From Prevotella sp. (lineage in GTDB: Bacteria; Bacteroidota; Bacteroidia; Bacteroidales; Bacteroidaceae), in the NCBI GenBank assembly GCA_017619375.1, contig JAFZSL010000054.1:1-64000 (forward strand): a stretch of 64,000 bases of DNA, read 5' to 3'. The notes under the pieces were generated by a model, which saw nothing but the letters and a program-made list of their open reading frames with translations, ran no database searches and had not been told where the DNA came from. A program made the translations under genes and the position numbers. Positions 7,901-16,407 of this stretch are shown piece after piece (position 1 is the first letter of the stretch; every line of letters begins with the position of its first letter).

Positions 7901-8469
7901 TCGACTACCGCTGGAGCACATATCCCCATACCCGCACGTTGATGGTCGGTGTGAAGGTCAACTTCGGTGGCGGTTCTGACAAGAAAGCACCCGCTGCGGC
8001 CGCCAAGACCGTTTACGTCACCGACAACGCAGAAATCGATCGCCTCAATGGCGAGGTCAATCGTCTGCGTGCAGAGAACGACAACTTGCGCAACCGCAAG
8101 CCTGAGACAACGAAGGAAGTCGTCAACACCAAGGAGTTTGTAACCTATCCTCACTTCGTGAATTTCGCGCTCCGTGAGACGAAGGTGCAAGACCGCGAGG
8201 TTGTCAACTTGAAGTATGTCGCTGAGATGATCAAGTCGGTGCCTGGCAAGAAATTCAGCGTTGTCGGCTATGCTGACAAGCAGACTGGCACTGCAGAAAT
8301 CAACGCCAAGTTGGCCAAGGAACGCGCCCAGAATGTCTATGACATACTCATCAAGCAGTATGGCGTTCCTGCTAACCAGTTGACGCTCGATTCAAAGGGT
8401 GGGGTTGACACGATGTTCTTGAACGACCCGCAACTCTCTCGCTCGGTGATTATCTCGGAAGTCAAATAA
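4987..8469 (+). CDS. SusC/RagA-type TonB-dependent receptor with C-terminal OmpA-like domain
   Basis: An outer-membrane importer barrel of 1,160 residues. Order: signal peptide (1-31), carboxypeptidase-regulatory-like domain (32-105), TonB-box-like EVVVVGYG (107-114), plug (about 115-235) with YVIDGIPGVDIS and GVIIITTKSG, and a 22-strand-type barrel ending at MVGVKVNF (about 993). A normal SusC stops there. Here a GGG linker, a heptad-like coil (IDRLNGEVNRLRAEN, about 1015-1035) and a complete OmpA C-terminal domain (about 1045-1160) follow, with the typical FSVVGYADKQTG, AKERAQNVYD and LSRSVIISEVK segments. The tail resembles that of Bacteroidales OmpA porins, which bind peptidoglycan. It is directly upstream of susD (19 nt). 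The frame is unbroken through the junction. Confidence 0.93.
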   Translation: MLKLRFFNSRKLSKALLLMAFFACSMAAFAQSEVTGVITDDQGEPLIGVTVMEEGTQNGAVTDIDGRYKINVKPGAKLKISYIGYEPMVINAGESVTLKEDNTTLNEVVVVGYGTMRRKDVTSSITTVQAKDLNKGVFSDPASMLQGKVAGLIVTSSGDPNGSPSITLRGASSLRSGAMSPYYVIDGIPGVDISMVAPDDIESIDVLRDATATAIYGSKAANGVIIITTKSGGRTERTNVTYNGYIAIDNISKKLDIATADDIRNYVKANGLDYAYDNHGNTDWQDEVLRTAISHNHNVSINGGNQRTKYMTSVNYADREGVIRGSYNNRLNFRSLLSTKVLKDHLELSAGFNALYGKYVGVPMNNEGASVLDAMNYFSPLNPIKNDDGTWFRGSGSKNYNPLSLINEDTSESIWKRNQLIAKASLLIVDGLTLNANYSFNHYQQTYSAYDTHQTQLEGVSAYNGRATRSTWFGDEDIFEIYGNYNKTFNDIHTIALMAGYSWEEKRTGDGFGLTVHDFYDDYLKWNQLSYASTIDGIPAVQSGTKETVRNISFYGRASYSYAGRYMLQGTIRRDGSSVFGKDHRWGTFPSVSAAWNITEEEFLKNQHTLSTLKFRVGYGISGNALGFGAYTPYATYGASGFFNYNGKNWRTLAATKNANPDLKWESTGMLNIGFDFGFFRNRINGTLEFYHKKTKDLIWDYPVSTNIYPFGSIAANVGEITNKGVELTINIDAIRTNDFNWMTTINLSHNKNTVDKLSNDKFEVGTFTQGDPMVAGVSSNGYTQRIIEGEPLGTFYTYEFAGYKDGKSTYYVRDEATGERTGEVTNEPSFKDRTITGCAQPKLNLGWNNTFTYKNLSASLFFTGVFGNKIYNGSKANYSSPEMFANGKNVLKEFITDRPATDNLPNYPSDRYLENGSYFRLSSATLGYTFYKFNDWIESLQLYATCNNVFTITGYDGLDPEVNMGGIDPGIDYRWSTYPHTRTLMVGVKVNFGGGSDKKAPAAAAKTVYVTDNAEIDRLNGEVNRLRAENDNLRNRKPETTKEVVNTKEFVTYPHFVNFALRETKVQDREVVNLKYVAEMIKSVPGKKFSVVGYADKQTGTAEINAKLAKERAQNVYDILIKQYGVPANQLTLDSKGGVDTMFLNDPQLSRSVIISEVK

Positions 8470-8488
8470 TTATTAAAGAATATAAGAT

Positions 8489-10150
8489 ATGAAAACGAAT
8501 ATAAAGGGACTATTCCTGGCCGGACTGGCCGCATTGGCTGTCGGCTGCACGGATTTGGATGTGGATGTTGATTCCCAATACATAGAATATCCAACTAACG
8601 AGATTGCCGTAGAGGCCAAGATGGCCGACATCTACTATCATTTCAGCGGTACGCTTGGCCGTCGTTACATGGAGGCGATGTGCCTTTCCAGCGACGAATG
8701 GACGGCTGCCTCCTACGGTGGTGGTTGGTACGACGGTGGTGCCTACGCTCACCCCGCCTTGCACAACTATACTTTCGAAGACGCCACACTCGACTGGTTC
8801 GGTTCCATAACAGAGGGCATCTCCAAGGCCAACAAGGCCATTCTCGATCTCGGTGGCAATGATGCAGGCGAGGCCGTCGCCCCTGCACGAGCCATCAGGG
8901 CTTATTTCCACTGGATCATCATGGACGGATGGGGCGACGTGCCCATCCTCGACCGCATCCCGGAGGATGGGGAGACCGTTGCACGCCAACCACGTGCCGA
9001 AGTGGCGAAATGGCTGGAGTCGGAACTCCTGGCTGTAATTCCCGACCTGACCACAGAAGTCAGCGAAAACACCTACGGCAAGCCTACCCGCTGGATGGCA
9101 GAGGCCCTGCTTGCCAAGATCTATATCAACTGGCCGGTTTACACCGCTTCGTCGGTGGAGAGTTATGATGCCGCCACCGCCAAGAACGAGAAGTTGGCCG
9201 ACTGCATCAGGATTTGCGACGACATCATCAACTCTGGCAAGTTCAATCTTGGTTCCATGTCCTATCGTGAGAAATTCTCCTACAACAACGGTCCTGCCGT
9301 GGAGGACTTCATCTATGCCATGCCCTACGACACGAACACACGCCAAGGCATGCAATACGGCCGCAGCCGTTGCTGGAAGAACATCAAGAAGATGTCGAAG
9401 AGTTATTTCGGCATGGCCCTCTCTCAGTCGGGCGGCGGCTACATGACGATGACTCCGGAGTTCAGCAAAATCTTCTACCTACAGGGTGACGAGCGCAACA
9501 AGTGCGTCATCGGCCTCTCCGACAACGTGGATGACTACAGGTATGTGCCAGGCAAGGAGTCGAACACCGTCTATGTCTATAATCCATCCAACCTGCAGAT
9601 GACCAACGAGGTGGCCCGCATAGCAGGTCCCGACAGCGACCCGCTGGTACTCAACATGAACGTGACACTTGCCACACCCGACGACCCAACCCTAGACGTG
9701 GGCGACAACAATACTGGCTATTGCCAAGGCTGCCGCTCCGTGAAGTGGTATGTCATCGACGATGACTTCAAGAACGGACGCAACCAGTCGAACGATGTGC
9801 CACTCTTCCGTTTCGCCGACGTACTGTTGATGAAGGCTGAGGCTCTCACACGCCAGGGTGGCTCTGCAGAGGCATTGAACTTGTTCAACATGATTCGTAC
9901 CTATGCCAAAGCGCCAGCCCTCGATCACAATCCATCGCTGGAAGAGATCTACGAGGAGCGTGGACGTGAGTTCTTCGACGAGAACTGGCGTCGCAACGAC
10001 ATGATCCGTTTCGGACACTTCGAGGACGAGTACTTCCCCCACTACAAGAACTTCCCGACGGCACGTTTCGAGAAGACCTGCCGCGTCTTCCCCATCCACA
10101 AGGATATCTTGAACCTCAACCCGAGTTGGAAACAAAACGCCGGTTATTGA
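8489..10150 (+). CDS. SusD/RagB-family surface glycan-binding lipoprotein
   Basis: The lid and glycan-binding partner of the SusC barrel, 553 residues. The lipobox ALAVGC sets the acylated Cys at 20. The N-terminal TPR-rich helices include YFHWIIMDGWGDVPI, a typical SusD segment, and the C-terminal part has the family signature LFRFADVLLMKAEAL followed by EERGREFFDENWRRNDMIRF. Length is normal for the family. Only 19 nt separate it from susC, and a strong terminator follows 25 nt after the stop, so the pair (with GH28) forms one operon. The bound ligand cannot be predicted from sequence. Confidence 0.94.
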   Translation: MKTNIKGLFLAGLAALAVGCTDLDVDVDSQYIEYPTNEIAVEAKMADIYYHFSGTLGRRYMEAMCLSSDEWTAASYGGGWYDGGAYAHPALHNYTFEDATLDWFGSITEGISKANKAILDLGGNDAGEAVAPARAIRAYFHWIIMDGWGDVPILDRIPEDGETVARQPRAEVAKWLESELLAVIPDLTTEVSENTYGKPTRWMAEALLAKIYINWPVYTASSVESYDAATAKNEKLADCIRICDDIINSGKFNLGSMSYREKFSYNNGPAVEDFIYAMPYDTNTRQGMQYGRSRCWKNIKKMSKSYFGMALSQSGGGYMTMTPEFSKIFYLQGDERNKCVIGLSDNVDDYRYVPGKESNTVYVYNPSNLQMTNEVARIAGPDSDPLVLNMNVTLATPDDPTLDVGDNNTGYCQGCRSVKWYVIDDDFKNGRNQSNDVPLFRFADVLLMKAEALTRQGGSAEALNLFNMIRTYAKAPALDHNPSLEEIYEERGREFFDENWRRNDMIRFGHFEDEYFPHYKNFPTARFEKTCRVFPIHKDILNLNPSWKQNAGY

Positions 10151-10174
10151 TACCGACGCTTGATATGTCTTTTT

Positions 10175-10206
10175 CCCCCCGCTGCTCATTGCAGCGGGGG
10201 ATTTTG
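10175..10206 (+). terminator. Terminator after susD
   Basis: Stem CCCCCGCTGC/GCAGCGGGGG with a 5-nt loop followed by ATTTT. It separates the susCD operon from the downstream hydrolase genes. Confidence 0.8.
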
Positions 10207-10236
10207 AAAAATGGGAACTGGGTTTTACATAAGAGG

Positions 10237-10269
10237 TTTTAGGAGGACTCAAAAAAAGTGCTATCTTTG
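10237..10269 (+). promoter_or_regulatory. Promoter of the GH92-GH92-GH89 gene run
   Basis: The -7 box TATCTTTG is at 10262-10269, with TTTT 21 nt upstream in the -33 position. The gene starts 58 nt downstream. Confidence 0.6.
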
Positions 10270-10327
10270 CATTGTGATAGATAGATGGGAAGAATCCCGT
10301 TTCAACAAACCACACTAACCGACGATA

Positions 10328-12967
10328 ATGACAAGAGCGAGAACATCCATCCTGACTATTTTGTGCTGCCTGTGCCTGGGACTCCACGGCCAGGACGTGT
10401 GCCGCTATGTCAATCCCCGTATTGGCAGCGAAGGAGTGGGACGCACATTCCCTGGTCCATCGATGCCTTTCGGTATGGTCAAACCCGGTCCCGACTGCGG
10501 GGTGAAGCCAAATGCGGGATGGGCGCCCATGCCCGAACCTGTTACGGGATTCTCGCAGACGCATGTCAGTGGTACGGGGGGAGGACAGAAATATGGCAAT
10601 ATCCTCATACAACCCATGGTGGATGATGTCCAGGAACAGTTGCGTACCGAAGAAACCATCCTTCTGGGTTATTATGCCACCACATACGCCAACGGCATAC
10701 GCACTGAGGTGACAACAGCGGAGCGTTGCGCTTTCTACCGCATCCACTACCCTGAACATGGACAACTGCTCGTGGATGCCACACATTATTTGGGCAAAAG
10801 CGACATACCTGACCTGCGTGAGGCGCAACAGTTCGTTGGTGCCGATCTGGAAGTGTTCTCCGATACCGAGGTGAGAGGCTATTCCACCATTCGTGGGGGA
10901 TGGAACAACGGTGATGCCTATACCGTCTATTTCGCCTTGGCTTCCGACAAGCCGTTTACGGCGCAAACCGACCCGTCGCATCAGAAAACCAAACTCTCTT
11001 TCATCGATTCCTGTGTCAACGTGAGGGTGGGCATCTCCTTTGTAAGCACGATGCAGGCAAGACGTAACATTGTAGATGTCACCTTCGAACAGCAGAAGGA
11101 AAGTTTGCTTGAGGCATGGAGGCCATTGCTGAGCAAGGTGACTCTTCGCAATGCTGACGAAAAGTCACTGCGAATGTTTTACACCGCCCTCTACCACACC
11201 ATGCTCATGCCCGTCGACCGTAGTGGCGAGAATCCCAAATGGAGCGACACCCCTTATTATGATGATTATTATGCCATTTGGGATACCTACCGTACCTCCT
11301 CGCCACTGCTTATCTTGATAGCCCCCGACCGACAACGGGACATCATACACTCCATGCTCAACATCTACCGTCGAGAGGGATATCTGCCCGAAGGACGCAG
11401 TGGCAACTGCAACGGCCGCACGCAGGGAGGCAGCAACGCCGAAGTGGTGCTCGCCGACGCCTATGTGAAACACCTCGATGGCATCGACTATGAATGGGCG
11501 CTCGAGGCGATGCTGAAGGACGCCACCGTACCACCTGGAGGCAACGAGGAGAAAGAAGGCAGGGGAGGTCTTGCTTACTATAACACATTGGGCTACATCC
11601 CCTACGGGGTGGACCGCGCCGGCAACCGCACCATCGAGTATGCTCTCGACGACCATTGCATCGCCACCGTGGCGGAGGGGCTCGGATTTGACGACGTCGC
11701 AGCGGAATACAGCAAAAAGGCCACCAACTGGAAGAACCTCTGGCGCAAGGACTACGAATATGATGGCATGCGGGGGTTCGTCATGCCTCGTGACGCTAAC
11801 GGACAGTGGTTGGACAGCGTGCCTTGGGGACACTCCAAAGTGTTCCATCCACGCATACATTATACCCCCACCACGAAGGTGGCACCGTGGTATCTCCCGT
11901 GGTGGTCGACATTTTTTTATGAGGCGACATCGGAGGAATATTCCTTGAGTGTGCCTCATGATGTGCTGGGGCTTGTCGAAGCGTGTGGGGGAGATGAGGC
12001 GTTTCGCAAAAGACTGGATTTGTTCTTCGAGCGAAATTATTACAATGTGGCGAACGAACCTTCCTTCCTTACCCCATGCCTGTACCATTGGATCGGCAGA
12101 CCCGACTTGAGTACGAGAAGGGTGCATGACATCATCAACAAACACTATGGAGACACGCCGGATGGACTGCCTGGCAACGACGATTCGGGGGCCATGTCGT
12201 CATGGCTGGCATTTCACATGATGGGACTGTATCCCAATGCGGGACATGACTATTATCTGCTCAACTTGCCGCTGTTCGACGAGGGCTATCAATTCCTTCT
12301 TCCCAATGGCAATATCCTTCAAGTGGAGACGCGTGGAAAGGGAACGGATTACTCACACGCCACACTCAATGGCGTGCAACTCGCCGACGCGCGCATCACT
12401 CACGACCAACTCCTCGGTGGTGGAAAACTGGTGTATTGGAAGAAAAAGCCTGTCGCTGAAACAGCAGCCACGCCACCATCTTCCATACCTGCCACGCGTG
12501 TCATGCCCAAGAGCAATGACGACCCCGCCTCAATCGCTGCTGTGAAAGGAGAGATTTCCTATACACTCAACAAACAATTCCGCACATGGCCCATCACCAT
12601 GACTTGGAGAGATGATGTGCTTTGTGTGAAGTGCAAGGAAGCCTCCTATTTGATGTCATTCGACACAGTGTCCTCTGCTAATGGCTTCTGTTGGGATAGT
12701 CCGCAGGTCGATGGGGCTTTTTATGAGGCGAAAGGCACTTTCGGCTTTATTTCTCGACAGGCTTTCAACCATCTCCTGAATGATGGATGGTTTGTCTATG
12801 ATGACATCACTTGGCGCGAGACCTCACGCACAGAGGACACCATCACCGTGAGGGCCGACATCGACCGAACGGAAATGACCATCTCGCGAACCCTGCCTCT
12901 GCCTTTGGTGCTTAAGATGCACCGAAACCCTTTGGGAATAGACTGGAATCTCAATGTATATGAATAG
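10328..12967 (+). CDS. GH92 alpha-mannosidase with C-terminal extension
   Basis: An exported calcium-dependent exo-alpha-mannosidase, 879 residues. The signal peptide ends near LGLHGQ. The N-domain signature VNPRIGSEGVGRTFPGPSMP and the GFSQTHVSGTG motif are typical, and the catalytic domain carries NEPS with Glu577 (position of the family acid) and GNDDSGAMSSW with Asp618/Asp619 (base region). GH92 proteins usually end at about 720-770 residues. Here some 150 further residues follow a proline-rich linker (TPPSSIPATR, near 720), forming a mostly beta domain with many Trp and Phe that I do not recognise; it could bind carbohydrate or pack on the enzyme. Its stop overlaps the start of the next GH92 gene, so the two are translationally coupled. 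Confidence 0.9.
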   Translation: MTRARTSILTILCCLCLGLHGQDVCRYVNPRIGSEGVGRTFPGPSMPFGMVKPGPDCGVKPNAGWAPMPEPVTGFSQTHVSGTGGGQKYGNILIQPMVDDVQEQLRTEETILLGYYATTYANGIRTEVTTAERCAFYRIHYPEHGQLLVDATHYLGKSDIPDLREAQQFVGADLEVFSDTEVRGYSTIRGGWNNGDAYTVYFALASDKPFTAQTDPSHQKTKLSFIDSCVNVRVGISFVSTMQARRNIVDVTFEQQKESLLEAWRPLLSKVTLRNADEKSLRMFYTALYHTMLMPVDRSGENPKWSDTPYYDDYYAIWDTYRTSSPLLILIAPDRQRDIIHSMLNIYRREGYLPEGRSGNCNGRTQGGSNAEVVLADAYVKHLDGIDYEWALEAMLKDATVPPGGNEEKEGRGGLAYYNTLGYIPYGVDRAGNRTIEYALDDHCIATVAEGLGFDDVAAEYSKKATNWKNLWRKDYEYDGMRGFVMPRDANGQWLDSVPWGHSKVFHPRIHYTPTTKVAPWYLPWWSTFFYEATSEEYSLSVPHDVLGLVEACGGDEAFRKRLDLFFERNYYNVANEPSFLTPCLYHWIGRPDLSTRRVHDIINKHYGDTPDGLPGNDDSGAMSSWLAFHMMGLYPNAGHDYYLLNLPLFDEGYQFLLPNGNILQVETRGKGTDYSHATLNGVQLADARITHDQLLGGGKLVYWKKKPVAETAATPPSSIPATRVMPKSNDDPASIAAVKGEISYTLNKQFRTWPITMTWRDDVLCVKCKEASYLMSFDTVSSANGFCWDSPQVDGAFYEAKGTFGFISRQAFNHLLNDGWFVYDDITWRETSRTEDTITVRADIDRTEMTISRTLPLPLVLKMHRNPLGIDWNLNVYE

Positions 12968-15900
12968 GACACTGACGTTGTTGTTGGCCATCATGCTCTC
13001 CTCCATGATGATGGCACAACAAAAAACACGGGAGCAGATGGGGGGCGTATATTATGCCTACCCCGTAAGCCATGTGCTCATTCACCCTGATGCTCCAGAG
13101 GGATACACGCCTTTTTACATCTCCCATTATGGTAGACATGGGTCGAGGTTCCTCCCTTCGGACAGTCGATATGAATGGGTTGTCGAACAGTTGGCTGACA
13201 AGCGGAAACTGACAAGGGAAGGAAAGCGCTTGCGGAAACAGATGGGAAAGATATGGCGCCAGGCAAGAGGACATGGAGGACAACTGACACTGCTTGGAGG
13301 GAAGCAACACCAGGCCATCGCCAATCGAATGGTGGAGAACTTCCCAGAGGTGTTCACCAACGACACTCATGTCCGCGCACGTTCCAGTGTGGTCAACCGT
13401 TGTGTGGTCAGCATGGGAAACTTCATTGATGCCTTGCGCCTGCGCTGTCCCCAACTCGACATCGACAGTGCGGCTGATTCGGTGGACATGGGTTATATCG
13501 CCTTTACATCGCCTGAACTCAAGCAAATAGAGAAAGGACCTTTTGTGAAGATGTATGGCACGCCCGACCGCTTGATGCAACTTCTTTTCAAAGACCCCTC
13601 CAGCGTGGAAGACCCCGTGTTGCTCATGGGGGAATTGCACACCATCGCATCCGATATGCAGGATGTTGTCACCCCGTCTTTCCATCAGAACCTTTACTGG
13701 CTCTTCACCGACGAGGAGATGTATGATATCTATGAGTGCAACAACAAACGGATGGCGTATTGCAATGGCAACGACCCACGCACGGGGGGCGAACCTGCCA
13801 GGTCGGCTCTTTCTTTGTGGAACGACATCCTGACAAAAGCGGATGAGGCTGTCGCAAAGACATCACCGTCGGTTGACCTCCGTTTTGGTCATGACACCAA
13901 CCTCTACCGCCTCCTTTCCCTTATGCAGGCTTCCTCGGCTCAGAGTGGCAAGATGGACGAGATTCTTCCGATGGCTGCCAATCTGCAGATGATTTTCTAC
14001 CGTAACACTCAAGGTGATATTTTGGTAAGGCTGTTGCAAAACGAACGAGATTTCACCCTTCCAATTCCTTCCGTTGGAGCGCATTTCTACCGATGGAGCG
14101 ACATCAAGGCATTCATGGCTGACCGTATTCATCGACTGGACCATGAGAAACGTCTCATGAAAATCAATACGATGGTGGGTACGGCTCAAGCCAACACACG
14201 TTCCGCAGGTCTATTCGGAAAAGGCAGTGAGGAACATGGACAGACATTGCCTGCGGTTCTCGTTCCCAATGGACAGAATTTCTGGACACCACAGACACGC
14301 GATACGGAGCAAAAATGTTTGGCGCCTTATTACCATGCCGACTCATTGTGGCAGGGAATGCGCAACTCACACTGGATAGTGGGTGGGTGCACCCAGGATT
14401 ATGGTTCCTTCACCATTGCTGCATTGGGGGGCTCGCTTCGAACAACCCCCGACAGCCGTGCCACGCCTTTCATCCATGCCGACGAGGTGTCGCATCCCCA
14501 TTACTATGGAATCCGTCTACCCGAGGAGCATCTGTTGGTGGAACTGACTGCTTCTGCTCATGGGGCGGTGATGCGCATCACTCCCGACCGTGACCAAATG
14601 GTGCATGTGGTATTTCAACCCAATAGTGATGAGGGTGAGGGAGGAGTGGATATCGACACCGCCGCAGGAACCGTGTGGGGATGCAATCCTGTACACCGCA
14701 TCTATCAAGGATGGGGAGAGAGAGCGGGATTCAGTGGGCATTTGCTGATGCATTATGTCGACACTCCAGTGTCGTATGGCACTTTTGTCGCTGACACCAA
14801 GAAGGAAGGTTCCACGTCTGTGGCTGGAAAGGAGCAGATGGGGGCATGGCTGTCGTTTCATGGCAAGGCACACCAGGCCATCGTCCTTACGTTGGCGTCG
14901 TCGTTCAACAGCCTCGATGGGTGCAGGCGAAATATGGAGGCGGAGGTTGAAGGACTTGGTTTCGAGCAGATGATGCACAAGGCGTCGCAGGCCTGGATAG
15001 ATCGTCTGCACACGATTGACGTGGAGGGCGACGAGGCTGATGTCAACCAATTTTATGGGGCGCTCTATCGTGCCTCCTTCCTGCCGCGGTTGCTAAGCGA
15101 TGCCGATGGGGCATATCCTCGTTTCGCCAGTGGAGCCACCATTCAAGGCACAAGGCCTGTTTATACTGATTTCTCGATGTGGGACACCTACCGAGCCTTG
15201 CATCCTCTTTACCATATCATTGCCCCACGCGAGTCTGCCGACATGATGCAGTCTTTAGTCAATATGGCACAGGAGGGAGGATGGCTGCCCATCTTTCCAT
15301 GCTGGAATTCCTACACGGCTGCCATGATAGGCGACCATTGTGCCGCCACCTTGGCAGATGCCCGTTTGAAGGGTGTTCGGGGCTTTGATGTGGAGAAGGC
15401 TTATCAAGCCATGCGCAGGAATGCTTTTGAGTCACCTGCCTCGGAGCGTGACTACAAGGACGGAATGGGGCGAAGGGCGTTGGAATCATACTTGAAATAC
15501 GGATACATCCCATTGGAGGACTCCGTGCTTGAGGCTTTTCACACGCAAGAACAGACATCGCGCACGTTGGAATATGCTTTCGACGACTTTGCTGTGGCAC
15601 AGATGGCGAAGGCTCTTGGACAGGTGGATGACTACAAGGCGCTGATGGCGCGTTCTGCCAACTGGCGGAATGTCATTAATCCCCGAACGGGTTATGCCGA
15701 TGGCCGTCATGCCGATGGCCGGTTTGAAAACAATATGGATGTCGTCCACCGCAAAAACTTCATCACCGAGGGTGCCACTTGCCACTATACTTGGTATGTG
15801 CCACATGACCCGCAAGGACTCATCGACGTGATGGGAGGGGAGGAGGATTTCGTGGCTCGTCTCGACTCGATGTTCACCGAGGGGCGGTATTGGCACGGCA

Positions 15901-16316
15901 ATGAACCCTGTCATCAGGTGCCTTATATGTTTGACTACGCAGGAAGACCTGACCTCACACAGAAATGGGTGCGTCACATCATGCGCACGGAGTATAACGA
16001 TTCTCCGGGAGGACTGTCGGGCAACGACGATGCCGGGCAGATGTCGGCTTGGTATGTCTTTTCTGCCATGGGATTCTATCCCGTTTGTCCCGCAACCGAC
16101 CAATATATGTTGGGGTCGCCTCTGTTCAGCCTCGTGAAAGTCAATCCTCCAGGTGGTGCCACATTCACCATCGAGGCTCCGGGATGTGATGACAATCATT
16201 TGTATATCCAAGAGGCCACGATGGACGGTAGACCCCTCAAGAACCACGTCCTCACGCAGGGGGACATTGCAAATGGCGCTACATTGCGATTGAAAATGAG
16301 TACCAATCCAAAATAA
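12960..16316 (+). CDS. Fusion of histidine acid phosphatase and GH92 alpha-mannosidase
   Basis: 1,118 residues with a signal peptide ending near MMMAQ. Residues about 25-395 form a histidine-acid-phosphatase domain (clade containing multiple inositol polyphosphate phosphatase and phytases), with the nucleophile motif RHGSR at 59-63 and the proton-donor motif HD at 311-312. Residues about 403-1118 are a full GH92 domain: NGQNFWTPQT, then YTWYVPHDPQG, GNEPCHQ (Glu982) and GNDDAGQMSAW (Asp1023/Asp1024). Both active sites look complete. The ATG at 12960 is preferred over 12954; either overlaps the upstream gene's end. One polypeptide could remove phosphate and then mannose from phosphorylated mannosides. 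That coupling is inference. Confidence 0.88.
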   Translation: MNRTLTLLLAIMLSSMMMAQQKTREQMGGVYYAYPVSHVLIHPDAPEGYTPFYISHYGRHGSRFLPSDSRYEWVVEQLADKRKLTREGKRLRKQMGKIWRQARGHGGQLTLLGGKQHQAIANRMVENFPEVFTNDTHVRARSSVVNRCVVSMGNFIDALRLRCPQLDIDSAADSVDMGYIAFTSPELKQIEKGPFVKMYGTPDRLMQLLFKDPSSVEDPVLLMGELHTIASDMQDVVTPSFHQNLYWLFTDEEMYDIYECNNKRMAYCNGNDPRTGGEPARSALSLWNDILTKADEAVAKTSPSVDLRFGHDTNLYRLLSLMQASSAQSGKMDEILPMAANLQMIFYRNTQGDILVRLLQNERDFTLPIPSVGAHFYRWSDIKAFMADRIHRLDHEKRLMKINTMVGTAQANTRSAGLFGKGSEEHGQTLPAVLVPNGQNFWTPQTRDTEQKCLAPYYHADSLWQGMRNSHWIVGGCTQDYGSFTIAALGGSLRTTPDSRATPFIHADEVSHPHYYGIRLPEEHLLVELTASAHGAVMRITPDRDQMVHVVFQPNSDEGEGGVDIDTAAGTVWGCNPVHRIYQGWGERAGFSGHLLMHYVDTPVSYGTFVADTKKEGSTSVAGKEQMGAWLSFHGKAHQAIVLTLASSFNSLDGCRRNMEAEVEGLGFEQMMHKASQAWIDRLHTIDVEGDEADVNQFYGALYRASFLPRLLSDADGAYPRFASGATIQGTRPVYTDFSMWDTYRALHPLYHIIAPRESADMMQSLVNMAQEGGWLPIFPCWNSYTAAMIGDHCAATLADARLKGVRGFDVEKAYQAMRRNAFESPASERDYKDGMGRRALESYLKYGYIPLEDSVLEAFHTQEQTSRTLEYAFDDFAVAQMAKALGQVDDYKALMARSANWRNVINPRTGYADGRHADGRFENNMDVVHRKNFITEGATCHYTWYVPHDPQGLIDVMGGEEDFVARLDSMFTEGRYWHGNEPCHQVPYMFDYAGRPDLTQKWVRHIMRTEYNDSPGGLSGNDDAGQMSAWYVFSAMGFYPVCPATDQYMLGSPLFSLVKVNPPGGATFTIEAPGCDDNHLYIQEATMDGRPLKNHVLTQGDIANGATLRLKMSTNPK

Positions 16317-16407
16317 AGGCGTCAATAGATAAGAAAGAATTTGCCATATTGATGGATTCGCCTGAAGGCTTCTCATATTTCCCACAAACTTAAAACCAGA
16401 ACACGTT

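Noticed and set aside
9692-10981. Minus-strand open frame of 429 codons across susD and the first GH92 gene
   Set aside because: Antisense to two well-supported genes and across a terminator and promoter; no protein family features.
12960-14170. Possibility that the phosphatase and GH92 parts are two genes joined by a sequencing error
   Set aside because: The frame is continuous, no ribosome site or start codon in good context appears at the junction, and the linker reads naturally; kept as a true fusion.
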